Of a stretch of DNA of 53,449 nucleotides, positions 1 to 7,557 are shown piece by piece. The stretch covers positions 1-53,449 of the forward strand of contig JAAWBS010000025.1 of assembly GCA_022792815.1 (NCBI GenBank). Reading direction: 5' to 3'. The notes beneath the pieces are model-generated. The model worked only from the letters and a program-made list of their open reading frames with translations, was not told the origin of the DNA and ran no database searches. A program made the translations under genes and the position numbers. The stretch is from Hungatella sp. Its GTDB lineage: Bacteria; Bacillota; Clostridia; Lachnospirales; Lachnospiraceae. Numbering within the stretch: the stretch's first letter is position 1; every line of letters starts with the position of its first letter.

Positions 1-344
1 AGGAATCATCGAAAGCGGCCGGAAAGGAAGAGCCGGCGCGGGAGGCAGCCGGGAGCCAGGAGGAATCGTCGAAGGCGGCCGGGAGCCAGGCAGAATCGTC
101 GGAGATGACTGCGGACCGGGACACGGAAGCAGCCGGGAAGCGGCCGGAAGCAGAGGCGGGTTCCGGAAAGGCGGTACCCCAGGGCCGGAAAAAGACCTAT
201 GAGGAGATGGACGTGGAGGAACTTCAGCAGGCGATTCTCGACAGGATGGCCATGAACGGTCCCATAACTGATCGTATGCGTCAGGATGTCATGGAGAATG
301 TGTATCATAATTCTCTTGTCAACTGGATCAAGAGCTTCCGATGA
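1..344 (+). CDS. C-terminal end of a repeat-containing protein (5' truncated by window edge)
   Basis: The reading frame is open from base 3 to the TGA at 342-344 and must start upstream of the window. Before the ATG at 105 the translation is a low-complexity Ala/Gly/Ser/Glu stretch with two adjacent copies of an approximately 11-residue unit built on AAGSQ.ESS. The tail is more ordinary sequence (around TYEEMDVEELQQAILDRM) ending in NWIKSFR, suggesting a short folded C-terminal domain after a flexible linker. The ATG at 105 sits inside the repeat-like frame and has no clear ribosome site, so it is unlikely to be the true start. I do not recognise the family. A separate gene follows after 37 bases. 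Confidence 0.6.
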   Translation, partial: ESSKAAGKEEPAREAAGSQEESSKAAGSQAESSEMTADRDTEAAGKRPEAEAGSGKAVPQGRKKTYEEMDVEELQQAILDRMAMNGPITDRMRQDVMENVYHNSLVNWIKSFR

Positions 345-381
345 GCGTGAGATCTGACAGAAATCATGAGGAGAGACGGAG

Positions 382-1878
382 ATGAAGAAGGAATTCTGCC
401 GGATGGCGGCATTGACACTGGCAGCGGCTCTGTGGTGTGGGGCCTGCGGTGTGCCGGGAGACGGAAAGGCTGGGAAAGAGGAAGAGAGTATCCAGGAGGA
501 GACCGGGACCGGTTCATCCCGAAAGGAGTCCTCTCGCGCCGGCACGAAAGAGGGAGACACAGGGGAGATGATCTCCCGGACGGAAGAGGCTCCTCTGGAG
601 CAGCTGCTGATGTTTCGGAATCCGGAGATGGTCACAGAGGAGCTTTTGCAGGTCTGTGAGGATTATGTCTCCCTGGTGGAGGGGTATCAGGAGGAGGCGT
701 TTGAGCCGGTTATGGATGAGCAGGCTCAAAGTCTGACAGAGTTGCTGACCGGACATTATGAGGTGGCCGGACGAAGGGCGGGCTCTGGGAAGGCCTATTA
801 TCTGGCTGTGCGCCGCAAGGATGCGCCGGAGTACGATGATTTTCAATCTCTGTCCATAGGATTTACAGATGACTCCTCTTTTTCGGGAGAGGTCTGTCAG
901 ATAGGATATGATGATAAAGAGAGCCGGGAGCAGATTCTCTACAGGATTCCGGGAGCTTTGGTGATCGTGTACAAGGAGATGGACCAGCAGGAAGTTCTGG
1001 ATCTGCTGTGTATCATCCCCCACGGCGACCGGGAGGATCCCATCTTTTTCCTTGCTTTTGAGGAGGCCGGCAGGATGCAGCTGGACTTTATGAAAAAGCA
1101 CCCGGGTCTTGGTTTTCACGAGGAGGGAAAGCCTTCTATTGATTTTCTCTATCAGGACGAGGATACCATAGAATTCTGGTCAGAACCCTATCCTGCATGC
1201 ATTCCTCTTGAGAAGGAGGAAGGGGAAAGTCTTGAGAATCTGTTAGGGCAGGGGGAAGTGGTGGAGGAGTCCCTGGAAACTCACAGAAAGGCCCTCCAGA
1301 GGGCGAAAGAAAGAGATCCCTCCATCCGGACTACGGGGGCCGGATTTTCCCTGGACGGCAGGAGCTATGAACTGTGGGGCAGCCGGGAATGTCCGGGCTA
1401 TCTGCTGTCCTATGTGGACAGGGACAGTGGGAAAGAGGATATAAAATTAGAATACAACCAGCCGGTGTACTCTTATGTGACTGACCGGATTCAGACTGTG
1501 ACAGGCAGAGACTATGGAAGCTTTACGGATACCTGGTTTGATGTACCTCTTGCGAGTGCTTCCATGGAATTTCCCAGGATGGAGAGGGGAGAACAGGAGG
1601 AGCTTGTCCTACTCACCGGTTTCCAGATCGTGGAGGAGGAGGCGAAGTTAGAGCAGCTGGCCGAATTGTTGAGAACAGCCATACAGGGCCACGAAGCTCT
1701 GTCCGGGTGCCCTTATGTGGGTGTCTTGAATCTGACGAGAGAGGACGGAGAGACTCTTCAGATGTTTGTAGCCGCCGACTCCTGTGATTCCATCACCTAT
1801 GAGGGGAGAATCGGGTTTGAGTACAAAAGCCAGGAAAAGCTGGCTGAGATATTTCAGGAGGCCATGGGGGCTGAGTGA
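382..1878 (+). CDS. Putative lipoprotein of unknown function, 498 aa
   Basis: The N-terminus has a basic start (MKK), a hydrophobic stretch and a Cys at about residue 22 after Gly-Ala, which fits a lipoprotein signal peptide. A Glu/Gly/Ser-rich spacer follows to about residue 65. The rest is acidic with no motif I recognise. The start at 382 follows a GGAGA-type ribosome site. The stop codon at 1878 overlaps the frame of the next gene, a receiver/(p)ppGpp-synthetase fusion, so the two are probably co-transcribed. A surface or envelope role is inferred only from the signal sequence; the adjacent signalling gene suggests, but does not show, a functional link. Confidence 0.7.
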   Translation: MKKEFCRMAALTLAAALWCGACGVPGDGKAGKEEESIQEETGTGSSRKESSRAGTKEGDTGEMISRTEEAPLEQLLMFRNPEMVTEELLQVCEDYVSLVEGYQEEAFEPVMDEQAQSLTELLTGHYEVAGRRAGSGKAYYLAVRRKDAPEYDDFQSLSIGFTDDSSFSGEVCQIGYDDKESREQILYRIPGALVIVYKEMDQQEVLDLLCIIPHGDREDPIFFLAFEEAGRMQLDFMKKHPGLGFHEEGKPSIDFLYQDEDTIEFWSEPYPACIPLEKEEGESLENLLGQGEVVEESLETHRKALQRAKERDPSIRTTGAGFSLDGRSYELWGSRECPGYLLSYVDRDSGKEDIKLEYNQPVYSYVTDRIQTVTGRDYGSFTDTWFDVPLASASMEFPRMERGEQEELVLLTGFQIVEEEAKLEQLAELLRTAIQGHEALSGCPYVGVLNLTREDGETLQMFVAADSCDSITYEGRIGFEYKSQEKLAEIFQEAMGAE

Positions 1879-1892
1879 AAGAAGGGGTTGCT

Positions 1893-2966
1893 ATGCAAAA
1901 GATCATGGTGGTAGATGATGCGGAACTGAATCGGGAGTTGCTTTATGAGATGCTCAAGGACGAGTATACGGTGGACATGGCCAGGGATGGCGAGGAGGCC
2001 ATAGAGAAGCTGAAGAGGGATACTGCCGATACCGCTGCCATTCTTTTGGATCTCCAGATGCCAAAGAGAGATGGATTTTTTGTCATCGAGGAGATGAGGA
2101 AAAACGGGTGGACGAAAAAGATTCCCATCCTTGTCATCAGCGGGGAGTATGCGGTGGAGGTGGAAAATCAGTGCTTTGAGATGGGGGTTTCAGACTTTAT
2201 CCATAAGCCTTTTGTCAGCTCCATCGTTAAAAACCGGGTGAGAAACGCCATGGAACTGTATGCCTCCAAGAATCAGCTGGAGCAGAAAGTGGAGGAGCAG
2301 GAACGGATCTTAAAGGAGCAGCATCACATTATCCGGATACAGGAGGAGAAACTGCGGGAGGCAAAGCCTTTTAACCGGCTGATGATGGAGTACCACGCCG
2401 CCATCATGGAGGTGGAGACAAGGTTCAAGGTGCTCAATGAGGAGTTCTCCCAGGCCTACAACAGGAATCCCTTTGAATCCATCAAAAGCAGGCTGAAATC
2501 TCCGGCCAGCATCTATGAGAAACTGGAGAGAAAGGGATTTCCCGTGTCCGTGGAAAGCATCCGGGAGAATCTGACCGATGTGGCAGGACTCCGGGTGATC
2601 TGTTCATTTCCCGATGATATCTACCGTCTGGCAGAGCTTTTTACCAGACAGGACGATATTATCCTGGTGCAGAGAAAGGACTACATAAAGAATCCAAAGG
2701 TCAATGGCTACCGAAGCCTTCATCTTATCGCAGATGTGCCCATCTTTCTGTCCAGCGAGAAAAAATACATGAAGGTGGAGGTCCAGTTTCGGACTATTGC
2801 CATGGATTTCTGGGCAAGCTTGGAGCATAAGCTGAAATACAAGAAGGCTGTGGACGAGACAGGGGATATCGGAAGACAGCTGAAAGCCTGCGCTGACTCC
2901 ATCGAGGCTTTAGACTATCAGATGCAGGAGATTCGAAATAAAATTGACGGCGCAAGGGGTTCCTGA
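1893..2966 (+). CDS. Response regulator receiver fused to a RelA/SpoT-type (p)ppGpp synthetase domain
   Basis: Residues 1-120 form a CheY-like receiver: acidic pair at D8-D9, phospho-acceptor D53 in ILLDLQMP, and the conserved Lys in FIHKPF. A Glu-rich, probably coiled-coil linker spans about 130-170. Residues about 195-340 match small alarmone synthetases (RelQ/RelP type): SIKSRLKSP for nucleotide binding, DVAGLRVIC with the metal-binding Asp, NGYRSLH, and VEVQFRT with the catalytic Glu. No HD hydrolase, TGS or ACT domain is present, so it should make but not degrade (p)ppGpp. I prefer ATG 1893, which has AGAAGGGG upstream; a GTG at 1875 overlaps the preceding stop and would add six residues. 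Phosphorylation-controlled alarmone synthesis is inferred from architecture. No kinase gene is adjacent. Confidence 0.88.
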   Translation: MQKIMVVDDAELNRELLYEMLKDEYTVDMARDGEEAIEKLKRDTADTAAILLDLQMPKRDGFFVIEEMRKNGWTKKIPILVISGEYAVEVENQCFEMGVSDFIHKPFVSSIVKNRVRNAMELYASKNQLEQKVEEQERILKEQHHIIRIQEEKLREAKPFNRLMMEYHAAIMEVETRFKVLNEEFSQAYNRNPFESIKSRLKSPASIYEKLERKGFPVSVESIRENLTDVAGLRVICSFPDDIYRLAELFTRQDDIILVQRKDYIKNPKVNGYRSLHLIADVPIFLSSEKKYMKVEVQFRTIAMDFWASLEHKLKYKKAVDETGDIGRQLKACADSIEALDYQMQEIRNKIDGARGS

Positions 2967-3008
2967 ACATCAGGATTCTTTTTTATTTTGCTTATACCGG
3001 AGGGGACC

Positions 3009-3713
3009 ATGTATCAGATTGAGAAGATGGGAAGACGCCAGCTGGGAGATCGGTTGGAGGATGAACTGATGAATTATATCCTGAAAGCGCCTGTGGAGGT
3101 CGGCGAGAAGATCCCCAATGAATTCGATCTGGCGCAGCAGTTCGGCGTAGGCCGCAGCACGGTGCGGGAGGCGGTGAAGGGATTGGTGACAAAGGGCATC
3201 CTGGAGGTGCGCCGAGGGGCAGGAACGTATGTGGTCAGCCACCATTCTGTGGAGGAGGACCCTCTGGGCTTAAGCCGGCTGGAGGATAAATATAAGCTGG
3301 CTCTGGAGCTGTTTGAGCTGCGGCTGATGATGGAGCCGGAGATCGCCTCCCTGGCGGCCCAGAAGGCGGGGGAGGAGGAGAAAGTCCGCCTGGAGGAACT
3401 GTGTCGGCAGGTGGAGGAGCTGTACAATCGTGAGGAGGATCATCTGGCAAAGGATGTGGAGTTTCACACCCACATCGCCAGATGCAGTCAGAACCGGGTG
3501 GTGGAGATGCTGATTCCCCTGATCAACTCAGCAGTTACTACTTTCGGGAGCCTGACCAACCGGAAGTTAAAGCAGGAGACCATTGAGACTCATCGCAATA
3601 TCACGGATTCTATTTTTCGGGGAGACTCGGTGGGAGCCAAATGTGCCATGATCATGCACTTGACCTACAATCGCCGGATGCTGGTGAAGATGATGGAGGA
3701 GCGCGGTCTGTAA
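3009..3713 (+). CDS. GntR family transcriptional regulator, FadR/FCD subfamily
   Basis: This 234-residue protein has an N-terminal winged helix (about residues 10-75) with the GntR signature PNEFDLAQQFGVGRSTVREA and the wing GILEVRRGAGTYV. An all-helical FCD-type effector domain follows (LFELRLMMEPEIASLAA and the later metal-site type histidines FHTHIA, ETHRNI). Such proteins usually repress catabolic genes and respond to an organic acid. The ATG at 3009 has a strong GGAGGGG site; an upstream TTG at 2988 is less likely. The gene follows the receiver-synthetase after 42 bases. The neighbours do not reveal a ligand or target. Confidence 0.85.
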   Translation: MYQIEKMGRRQLGDRLEDELMNYILKAPVEVGEKIPNEFDLAQQFGVGRSTVREAVKGLVTKGILEVRRGAGTYVVSHHSVEEDPLGLSRLEDKYKLALELFELRLMMEPEIASLAAQKAGEEEKVRLEELCRQVEELYNREEDHLAKDVEFHTHIARCSQNRVVEMLIPLINSAVTTFGSLTNRKLKQETIETHRNITDSIFRGDSVGAKCAMIMHLTYNRRMLVKMMEERGL

Positions 3714-3768
3714 GAGAACGGTGTCTGATCTTCAACAGTTTTTAAAAATATTAATTGTATGATTTATA

Positions 3769-3795
3769 TAAAGAAATATAGAAATTTGGCGATAA
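3769..3795 (+). promoter_or_regulatory. Sigma-28 (FliA/SigD)-type flagellar promoter
   Basis: TAAA at 3769-3772, a 15-base gap, then GGCGATAA at 3788-3795. This differs at one position from the flagellar sigma consensus TAAA-N15-GCCGATAA. It lies 62 bases before the flagellin-type start at 3858. The leader carries two copies of TCAATTGG (about 3811 and 3829) just before the ribosome site; GGA/GGG-containing repeats there could be CsrA sites, as in the Bacillus hag leader, but that is speculation. Confidence 0.65.
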
Positions 3796-3857
3796 TTTAT
3801 AAAAAGACATCAATTGGGATGTTTTCCTTTCAATTGGATAGACAGGGGTGACTGTTT

Positions 3858-4799
3858 ATGAGGATCCAGCATAATATTTCTGCGGTGAATTCCCAGAGGC
3901 TTATTACGATGACCAACCAGAATATGACTAAGAATCTGGAGAAGCTCAGCTCCGGTTACCGGATCAACCGTGCCGGAGACGACGCGGCAGGCCTTGCCAT
4001 CTCCGAGGAGATGCGGGCACAGATCACGGCCATGAATCAGGGAAAGAAAAATACACAGGACGGAATTTCTCTGGTACAGACCGTGGAGGGAGCTTTGACG
4101 GAGGTTCATTCCATGCTGAACCGCATGAAGGGAATGGCGGTACAGGCGGCCAACGGAACATATACGGAGCTGCAGCGCTCCATGATGGACTCGGAGATGG
4201 AGCAGCTAAAGGAGGAGATCACCCGCATCGGGGAATCTACCACCTTCAGCGGGGTGCCCCTGTTTACCAACGGGGGGACCAAGAGGAATGTGACCCTGAC
4301 TTCCTTTTATGGCTGTACTCTGGACCTGTCTGACGGCAGTGTCAGCGTCAATTATTCGGGCAGTATAGGCCGGGCTTCCCAGAGGACGTCTCAGAGTGCC
4401 GGCTACGAGCAGCTGGCAGAGAAGATTGCCACCGAATATTTTCCCAACGCCGTGACTCAGATTTTAGATGCCTTTCCCACCTTGAAGGCGGAGGTAGGGT
4501 CAGATAAGATCGAGATGGAGCTCTGCATCGAGTATATGGACGGCCCCAGCGGCATGATGGCCTATGCGAAAGCCTCCTTTTATTCACAGGGCAAGCCTTT
4601 TAACATGCAGATCACGGTGGACGCCGCGGACTTTTCCGATGCCTCCATCCAGAGCGGAAGTCCGGATGAGTCTGCCTTAAAGTCTACCATCGCCCACGAG
4701 CTGATGCATTCTGTCATGCAGTACACCCTGACAGACGGCATGTTTGGAAGAGACGGCCATGAGAAATATCCGGAGTGGTTTGTGGAGGGCACGGCATAG
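3858..4799 (+). CDS. Flagellin-metallopeptidase fusion (flagellinolysin-like), ended by an in-frame amber codon
   Basis: Residues 1 to about 140 are a textbook flagellin N-terminal D0/D1 helix region (MRIQHNISAVNSQR, LEKLSSGYRINRAGDDAAGL). From about residue 145 the sequence changes to a metallopeptidase-like domain with the zinc motif HELMH at 280-284 and WFVEGTA, whose Glu310 would be the third zinc ligand, as in M9-type gluzincins. This is the layout of flagellinolysins, in which flagellin carries a protease in its variable region. The frame then hits TAG at 4797-4799, where gluzincins normally read Glu (EGxAE), and stays open in the same frame to 5324. As annotated the product keeps the zinc ligands but loses the rest of the peptidase domain. 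Expression is probably under flagellar sigma control. A GAG-to-TAG nonsense mutation is the simplest reading. Confidence 0.8.
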   Translation: MRIQHNISAVNSQRLITMTNQNMTKNLEKLSSGYRINRAGDDAAGLAISEEMRAQITAMNQGKKNTQDGISLVQTVEGALTEVHSMLNRMKGMAVQAANGTYTELQRSMMDSEMEQLKEEITRIGESTTFSGVPLFTNGGTKRNVTLTSFYGCTLDLSDGSVSVNYSGSIGRASQRTSQSAGYEQLAEKIATEYFPNAVTQILDAFPTLKAEVGSDKIEMELCIEYMDGPSGMMAYAKASFYSQGKPFNMQITVDAADFSDASIQSGSPDESALKSTIAHELMHSVMQYTLTDGMFGRDGHEKYPEWFVEGTA

Positions 4800-5324
4800 C
4801 TGGCCGGTGGAGGGTTTCCTGCCGGATGGAACAACGGACTCCAGCAGATCGCAGGCAGTCTGACCGGAGAGGCGGACGCTTCCAAAGATACGACCATCGC
4901 CGATTATCTGAAAGCTTATAATGTGAAAGACCGCCCTTATGGTCACGGTTATCTGGCGGCGGCATACATCGGCTATCTGGCCGCAGGGGGTACGGGGCCT
5001 GTCACCAGCCAGACTATCGCCCGGGGCATGGATGCCGTTTTTGCCGATCTCATAAACGGTCGGTCTCTATATGATACGCTGAATGCCAAAACTGGCGGAA
5101 AGATAAAGGATGCCTCCTCTCTGGAGGAGACAGCGGTCTGCCGTCAGTGCCGGAATATCATGGCTGTGCCGGTGCTCCGGCTGATCGAAACGGATCAGGC
5201 CTATGTAGGCAGATGTCCTGACTGTGGAAGAGAGACCGAAATTTTGGAGGAGGACTCTCCGATCACCTGTCCAAACTGCGGGGCCGGTGAGGTGGAGATG
5301 CAGGAGATCGGACGCTGGGACTAA
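4800..5324 (+). pseudogene. C-terminal part of the flagellinolysin-like gene, in frame after the amber codon
   Basis: Translation continues in the same frame as the upstream gene with LAGGGFPAGW and a helical segment typical of the lower half of gluzincin peptidases. An Ala/Gly-rich region (HGYLAAAYIGYLAAGG) follows, and the end carries three Cys pairs, CRQC, CPDC and CPNC, resembling zinc ribbons. The flagellin C-terminal D1/D0 domain expected in a polymerising flagellin is absent. An internal ATG-less start is possible (GTG 4923), but no convincing ribosome site precedes it, so I read this as the stranded 3' part of one gene. Readthrough of the amber codon cannot be excluded from sequence alone. 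Confidence 0.7.
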
Positions 5325-5343
5325 AATAAACAGCGGGAATGTG

Positions 5344-5372
5344 TTGATTTCTCACAAAATTAATGATATACT
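5344..5372 (+). promoter_or_regulatory. Vegetative promoter of the thiamine-uptake operon
   Basis: TTGATT (5344-5349), a 17-base spacer and TATACT (5367-5372) make a good SigA-type promoter. Transcription would begin near 5379, upstream of a long hairpin and the TPP riboswitch. Confidence 0.6.
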
Positions 5373-5382
5373 ACTCTGGTGA

Positions 5383-5433
5383 TTGCGAGAGTCAAAATTG
5401 ATAGAATATTCTGACAAATTTTGAGTTTCGCAA
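5383..5433 (+). repeat. 17-bp imperfect inverted repeat in the thi leader
   Basis: The arms 5383-5399 and 5417-5433 are complementary at 15 of 17 positions, around a 17-base A/T-rich loop. The structure lies between the promoter and the TPP aptamer and is not part of the aptamer itself. It could stabilise the 5' end of the transcript or bind a regulator; its role is unknown. Confidence 0.6.
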
Positions 5434-5452
5434 ACGCCGAATAATAAAATAT

Positions 5453-5535
5453 AAGGGGAGCTTGTAGACAGGCTGAGAGGAAATTGTGAATTTCGACCCA
5501 TAACCTGATTTGGATAATGCCAACGTAGGGAATTC
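5453..5535 (+). promoter_or_regulatory. TPP riboswitch (THI box)
   Basis: The conserved core elements occur in order: GGGGAGC, GGCTGAGAGG, GACCC, AACCTGAT, TGGATAATGCCAACGTAGGG. These match the thiamine pyrophosphate aptamer almost base for base. An intrinsic terminator follows at 5551-5586, so control is probably by transcription termination when TPP is bound. The downstream genes encode uptake of a thiamine pyrimidine precursor, consistent with the ligand. Confidence 0.95.
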
Positions 5536-5550
5536 ATACAGATTCTTTGT

Positions 5551-5586
5551 AATGACTGTCGTTATCCGGGCAGTCATTTTTATTTG
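5551..5586 (+). terminator. Riboswitch-controlled intrinsic terminator
   Basis: The stem AATGACTG/CAGTCATT closes a 12-base loop and is followed by a T-rich run (TTTTTATTTG). It lies between the TPP aptamer and the permease gene and serves as the expression platform. Confidence 0.8.
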
Positions 5587-5624
5587 TCTTATCACAGAAA
5601 AGTGTAAATCAAAGGAGCAGACAG

Positions 5625-6389
5625 ATGAAACGCGATACACAAAAACTGATACCGATTTTTCTCATAGGAATCCTGCTTATCATCTGGGAGGCAGTAGTGA
5701 AAGTGTTCCACATACCGCTTTATGTCCTGCCCTCCCCTGTCAGTGTGGGAAAGGCTCTGGTGGAGGAGGCGGGCACTCTGGCAGGTCATGGAGGAGTTAC
5801 CGTGGCGGAGGCTTTGGCGGGAATGGGGATTTCCCTGATTTTGGCTGTGGTTCTGGGGATCGTGATGGACTGCTTTCCTCTGGTGCGTCAGGGGCTCTAT
5901 CCCGTTCTGGTAGTGACCCAGACGGTGCCCATGGTCGTGATGGCGCCGATTCTCATCATCTACATGGGATTTGGCATAGGGCCGAAGATTCTGACAGTGG
6001 TGCTGATGTGTTTTTTCCCGATGGCAGTCAGCTTTTCTGACGGTTTAGAGCAGGCAGACACGGAATATGTGAATCTGGTCCGTTCTTTTGGAGCCGGGCT
6101 GTTAAAATCCTATGGCTTAGTAAAGATTCCGGCCGCCATGCCCTCCCTCCTGTCCGGTCTGAAAGTGGCTGCTACCTACAGTATCAGCGGTGCGGTGGTG
6201 GGAGAGTGGATCGGAGCCCAGAGGGGTCTGGGATACTATCTTCTGAGAGTGAAGAACAGTTATATGTTGGACCAGGTGTTCGCCTGTGTCGTGGTGATCA
6301 TCGCCTTGAGCCTGTGTATGAACGGACTGGTCCGAATCTATCAATATGCGGCGTTTCCATATATGAGAAAAAAGGTAGATAACAGGTAA
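5625..6389 (+). CDS. thiX: ABC transporter permease for a thiamine pyrimidine precursor (ThiX-like)
   Basis: This 254-residue protein has several hydrophobic segments starting at about residue 10 and the binding-protein-dependent permease region (EAA-type loop) around EQADTEYVNLVRSFGAG. Its size and sequence fit the SsuC/TauC/ThiX family. AAAGGAG lies upstream of ATG 5625. It is first in an operon with a THI5-like binding protein and an ATPase, behind a TPP riboswitch, which points to import of HMP or formylaminopyrimidine-type precursors. The exact substrate cannot be read from sequence. Confidence 0.88.
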   Translation: MKRDTQKLIPIFLIGILLIIWEAVVKVFHIPLYVLPSPVSVGKALVEEAGTLAGHGGVTVAEALAGMGISLILAVVLGIVMDCFPLVRQGLYPVLVVTQTVPMVVMAPILIIYMGFGIGPKILTVVLMCFFPMAVSFSDGLEQADTEYVNLVRSFGAGLLKSYGLVKIPAAMPSLLSGLKVAATYSISGAVVGEWIGAQRGLGYYLLRVKNSYMLDQVFACVVVIIALSLCMNGLVRIYQYAAFPYMRKKVDNR

Positions 6390-6419
6390 ACAGTACACAG
6401 AAAAAGGAGGAACTTATCA

Positions 6420-7526
6420 ATGAGAAAAAGAAGCAGAAGTAGGAAGATCATGGCAGCGGTGATGACAGCCGTCATGGCAGCGTCAGTGATCGGTTGTGCC
6501 GGTGGGAGTTTTGAGAAGGGACAGAAGGAGGAGACGGGGCAGAGCACAGGGACAAGCTCCGGCTCTGCAGAGAGTGAGGGGGATGTGAATCAGTCTTATG
6601 GAAAGCCGGAGAGAGGAGAGGGGCAGCTTCAGGACGTGACGGTGATTCTGGACTATGTGGCCAATACCAACCACACAGGCATGTATGTGGCGCTGGACCA
6701 GGGGTACTATGAGGAGGAAGGGCTGAATGTCAGCATCATCGAGCCCACAAAAGGGGCTACGGCTACCCTGATCGCCGTGGGGAAAGGGGATTTCGGCATC
6801 AGCTATCAGGAGGATGTGACCATCGCTCTGACCTCCCGGGAGCCTCTGCCCATCAAGGCCGTCGCCGCCGTCATTCAGCACAACACTTCAGGATTTGCCG
6901 TGTATGGAGACAAAAAGATCGACTCTCCCAAAGACTTTGAGGGAAAGACCTATGCCGGTTGGGGAGGCCCCGGGGAGGAGGCAGTCCTCCGGGCAGTGAT
7001 GGCCAGGGACGGAGGCGATTTCTCCAAGCTGAACATGGTGATCTCCGACGGTTCCGGCTTTGAAGCCTTAAAGGACAAGGTGGATATTATGTGGTTTTAT
7101 GAGGCGTGGGACAATGTCAAATGTCAGGTCCATGATTTCCCTATCCGTTACATGCCGCTCACGGATCTGGATGAACGGCTGGATTACTACACTCCTGTGA
7201 TCATTGCCAACCAGAACACTTTGGAAGAGGACCCGGAGATGGTGCGGAAATTCCTGGCAGCTACGGCAAAAGGGTACGACTATGCAGCCGCAAATCCGGA
7301 GGAAGGCGCCCGGATTCTCCACAAGTATGCCCCGGATTATTCTCTGGAGATGCTGACCATATCACAGGAATATTTAGCTTCCCGATACACACAGGACGCA
7401 CCGCGCTGGGGAGAGATGAAAGACGAAATCTGGGATAATTACACGAATTTTATGGTAGAATACGGAGTGATTGAACATGCCATCAGGGCGGACCAGTGCT
7501 ACACCAATGAGTTTTTGCCCCAGTGA
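6420..7526 (+). CDS. thiY: ABC transporter substrate-binding lipoprotein, NMT1/THI5-like (ThiY-like)
   Basis: A basic N-terminus and hydrophobic stretch end in the lipobox VIGC at about residues 23-26, so the protein should be anchored outside the membrane. The mature part shows the THI5/ThiY signatures: LDYVANTNHTGMYVALDQGY, GATATLIAVGKGDFGISYQE and later WGGPGEEAVL. The length (368 aa) is normal for the family. AAAAGGAGG precedes ATG 6420. The Gly/Ser/Glu-rich segment after the lipobox is a spacer. It should capture a pyrimidine precursor and deliver it to the permease encoded 30 bases upstream. Confidence 0.9.
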   Translation: MRKRSRSRKIMAAVMTAVMAASVIGCAGGSFEKGQKEETGQSTGTSSGSAESEGDVNQSYGKPERGEGQLQDVTVILDYVANTNHTGMYVALDQGYYEEEGLNVSIIEPTKGATATLIAVGKGDFGISYQEDVTIALTSREPLPIKAVAAVIQHNTSGFAVYGDKKIDSPKDFEGKTYAGWGGPGEEAVLRAVMARDGGDFSKLNMVISDGSGFEALKDKVDIMWFYEAWDNVKCQVHDFPIRYMPLTDLDERLDYYTPVIIANQNTLEEDPEMVRKFLAATAKGYDYAAANPEEGARILHKYAPDYSLEMLTISQEYLASRYTQDAPRWGEMKDEIWDNYTNFMVEYGVIEHAIRADQCYTNEFLPQ

Positions 7527-7557
7527 CCGGGATCAGGACGAAGGAGGGAGACGGGAT

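Noticed and set aside
6..635. 209-residue open frame on the minus strand
   Set aside because: It lies opposite two coding frames, has no ribosome site and shows biased composition; a shadow.
4797..4799. Pyrrolysine or general amber recoding
   Set aside because: Other genes in the window end naturally in TAG (for example at 22521-22523, 30058-30060 and 42739-42741), so TAG works as a stop. A nonsense mutation is simpler.
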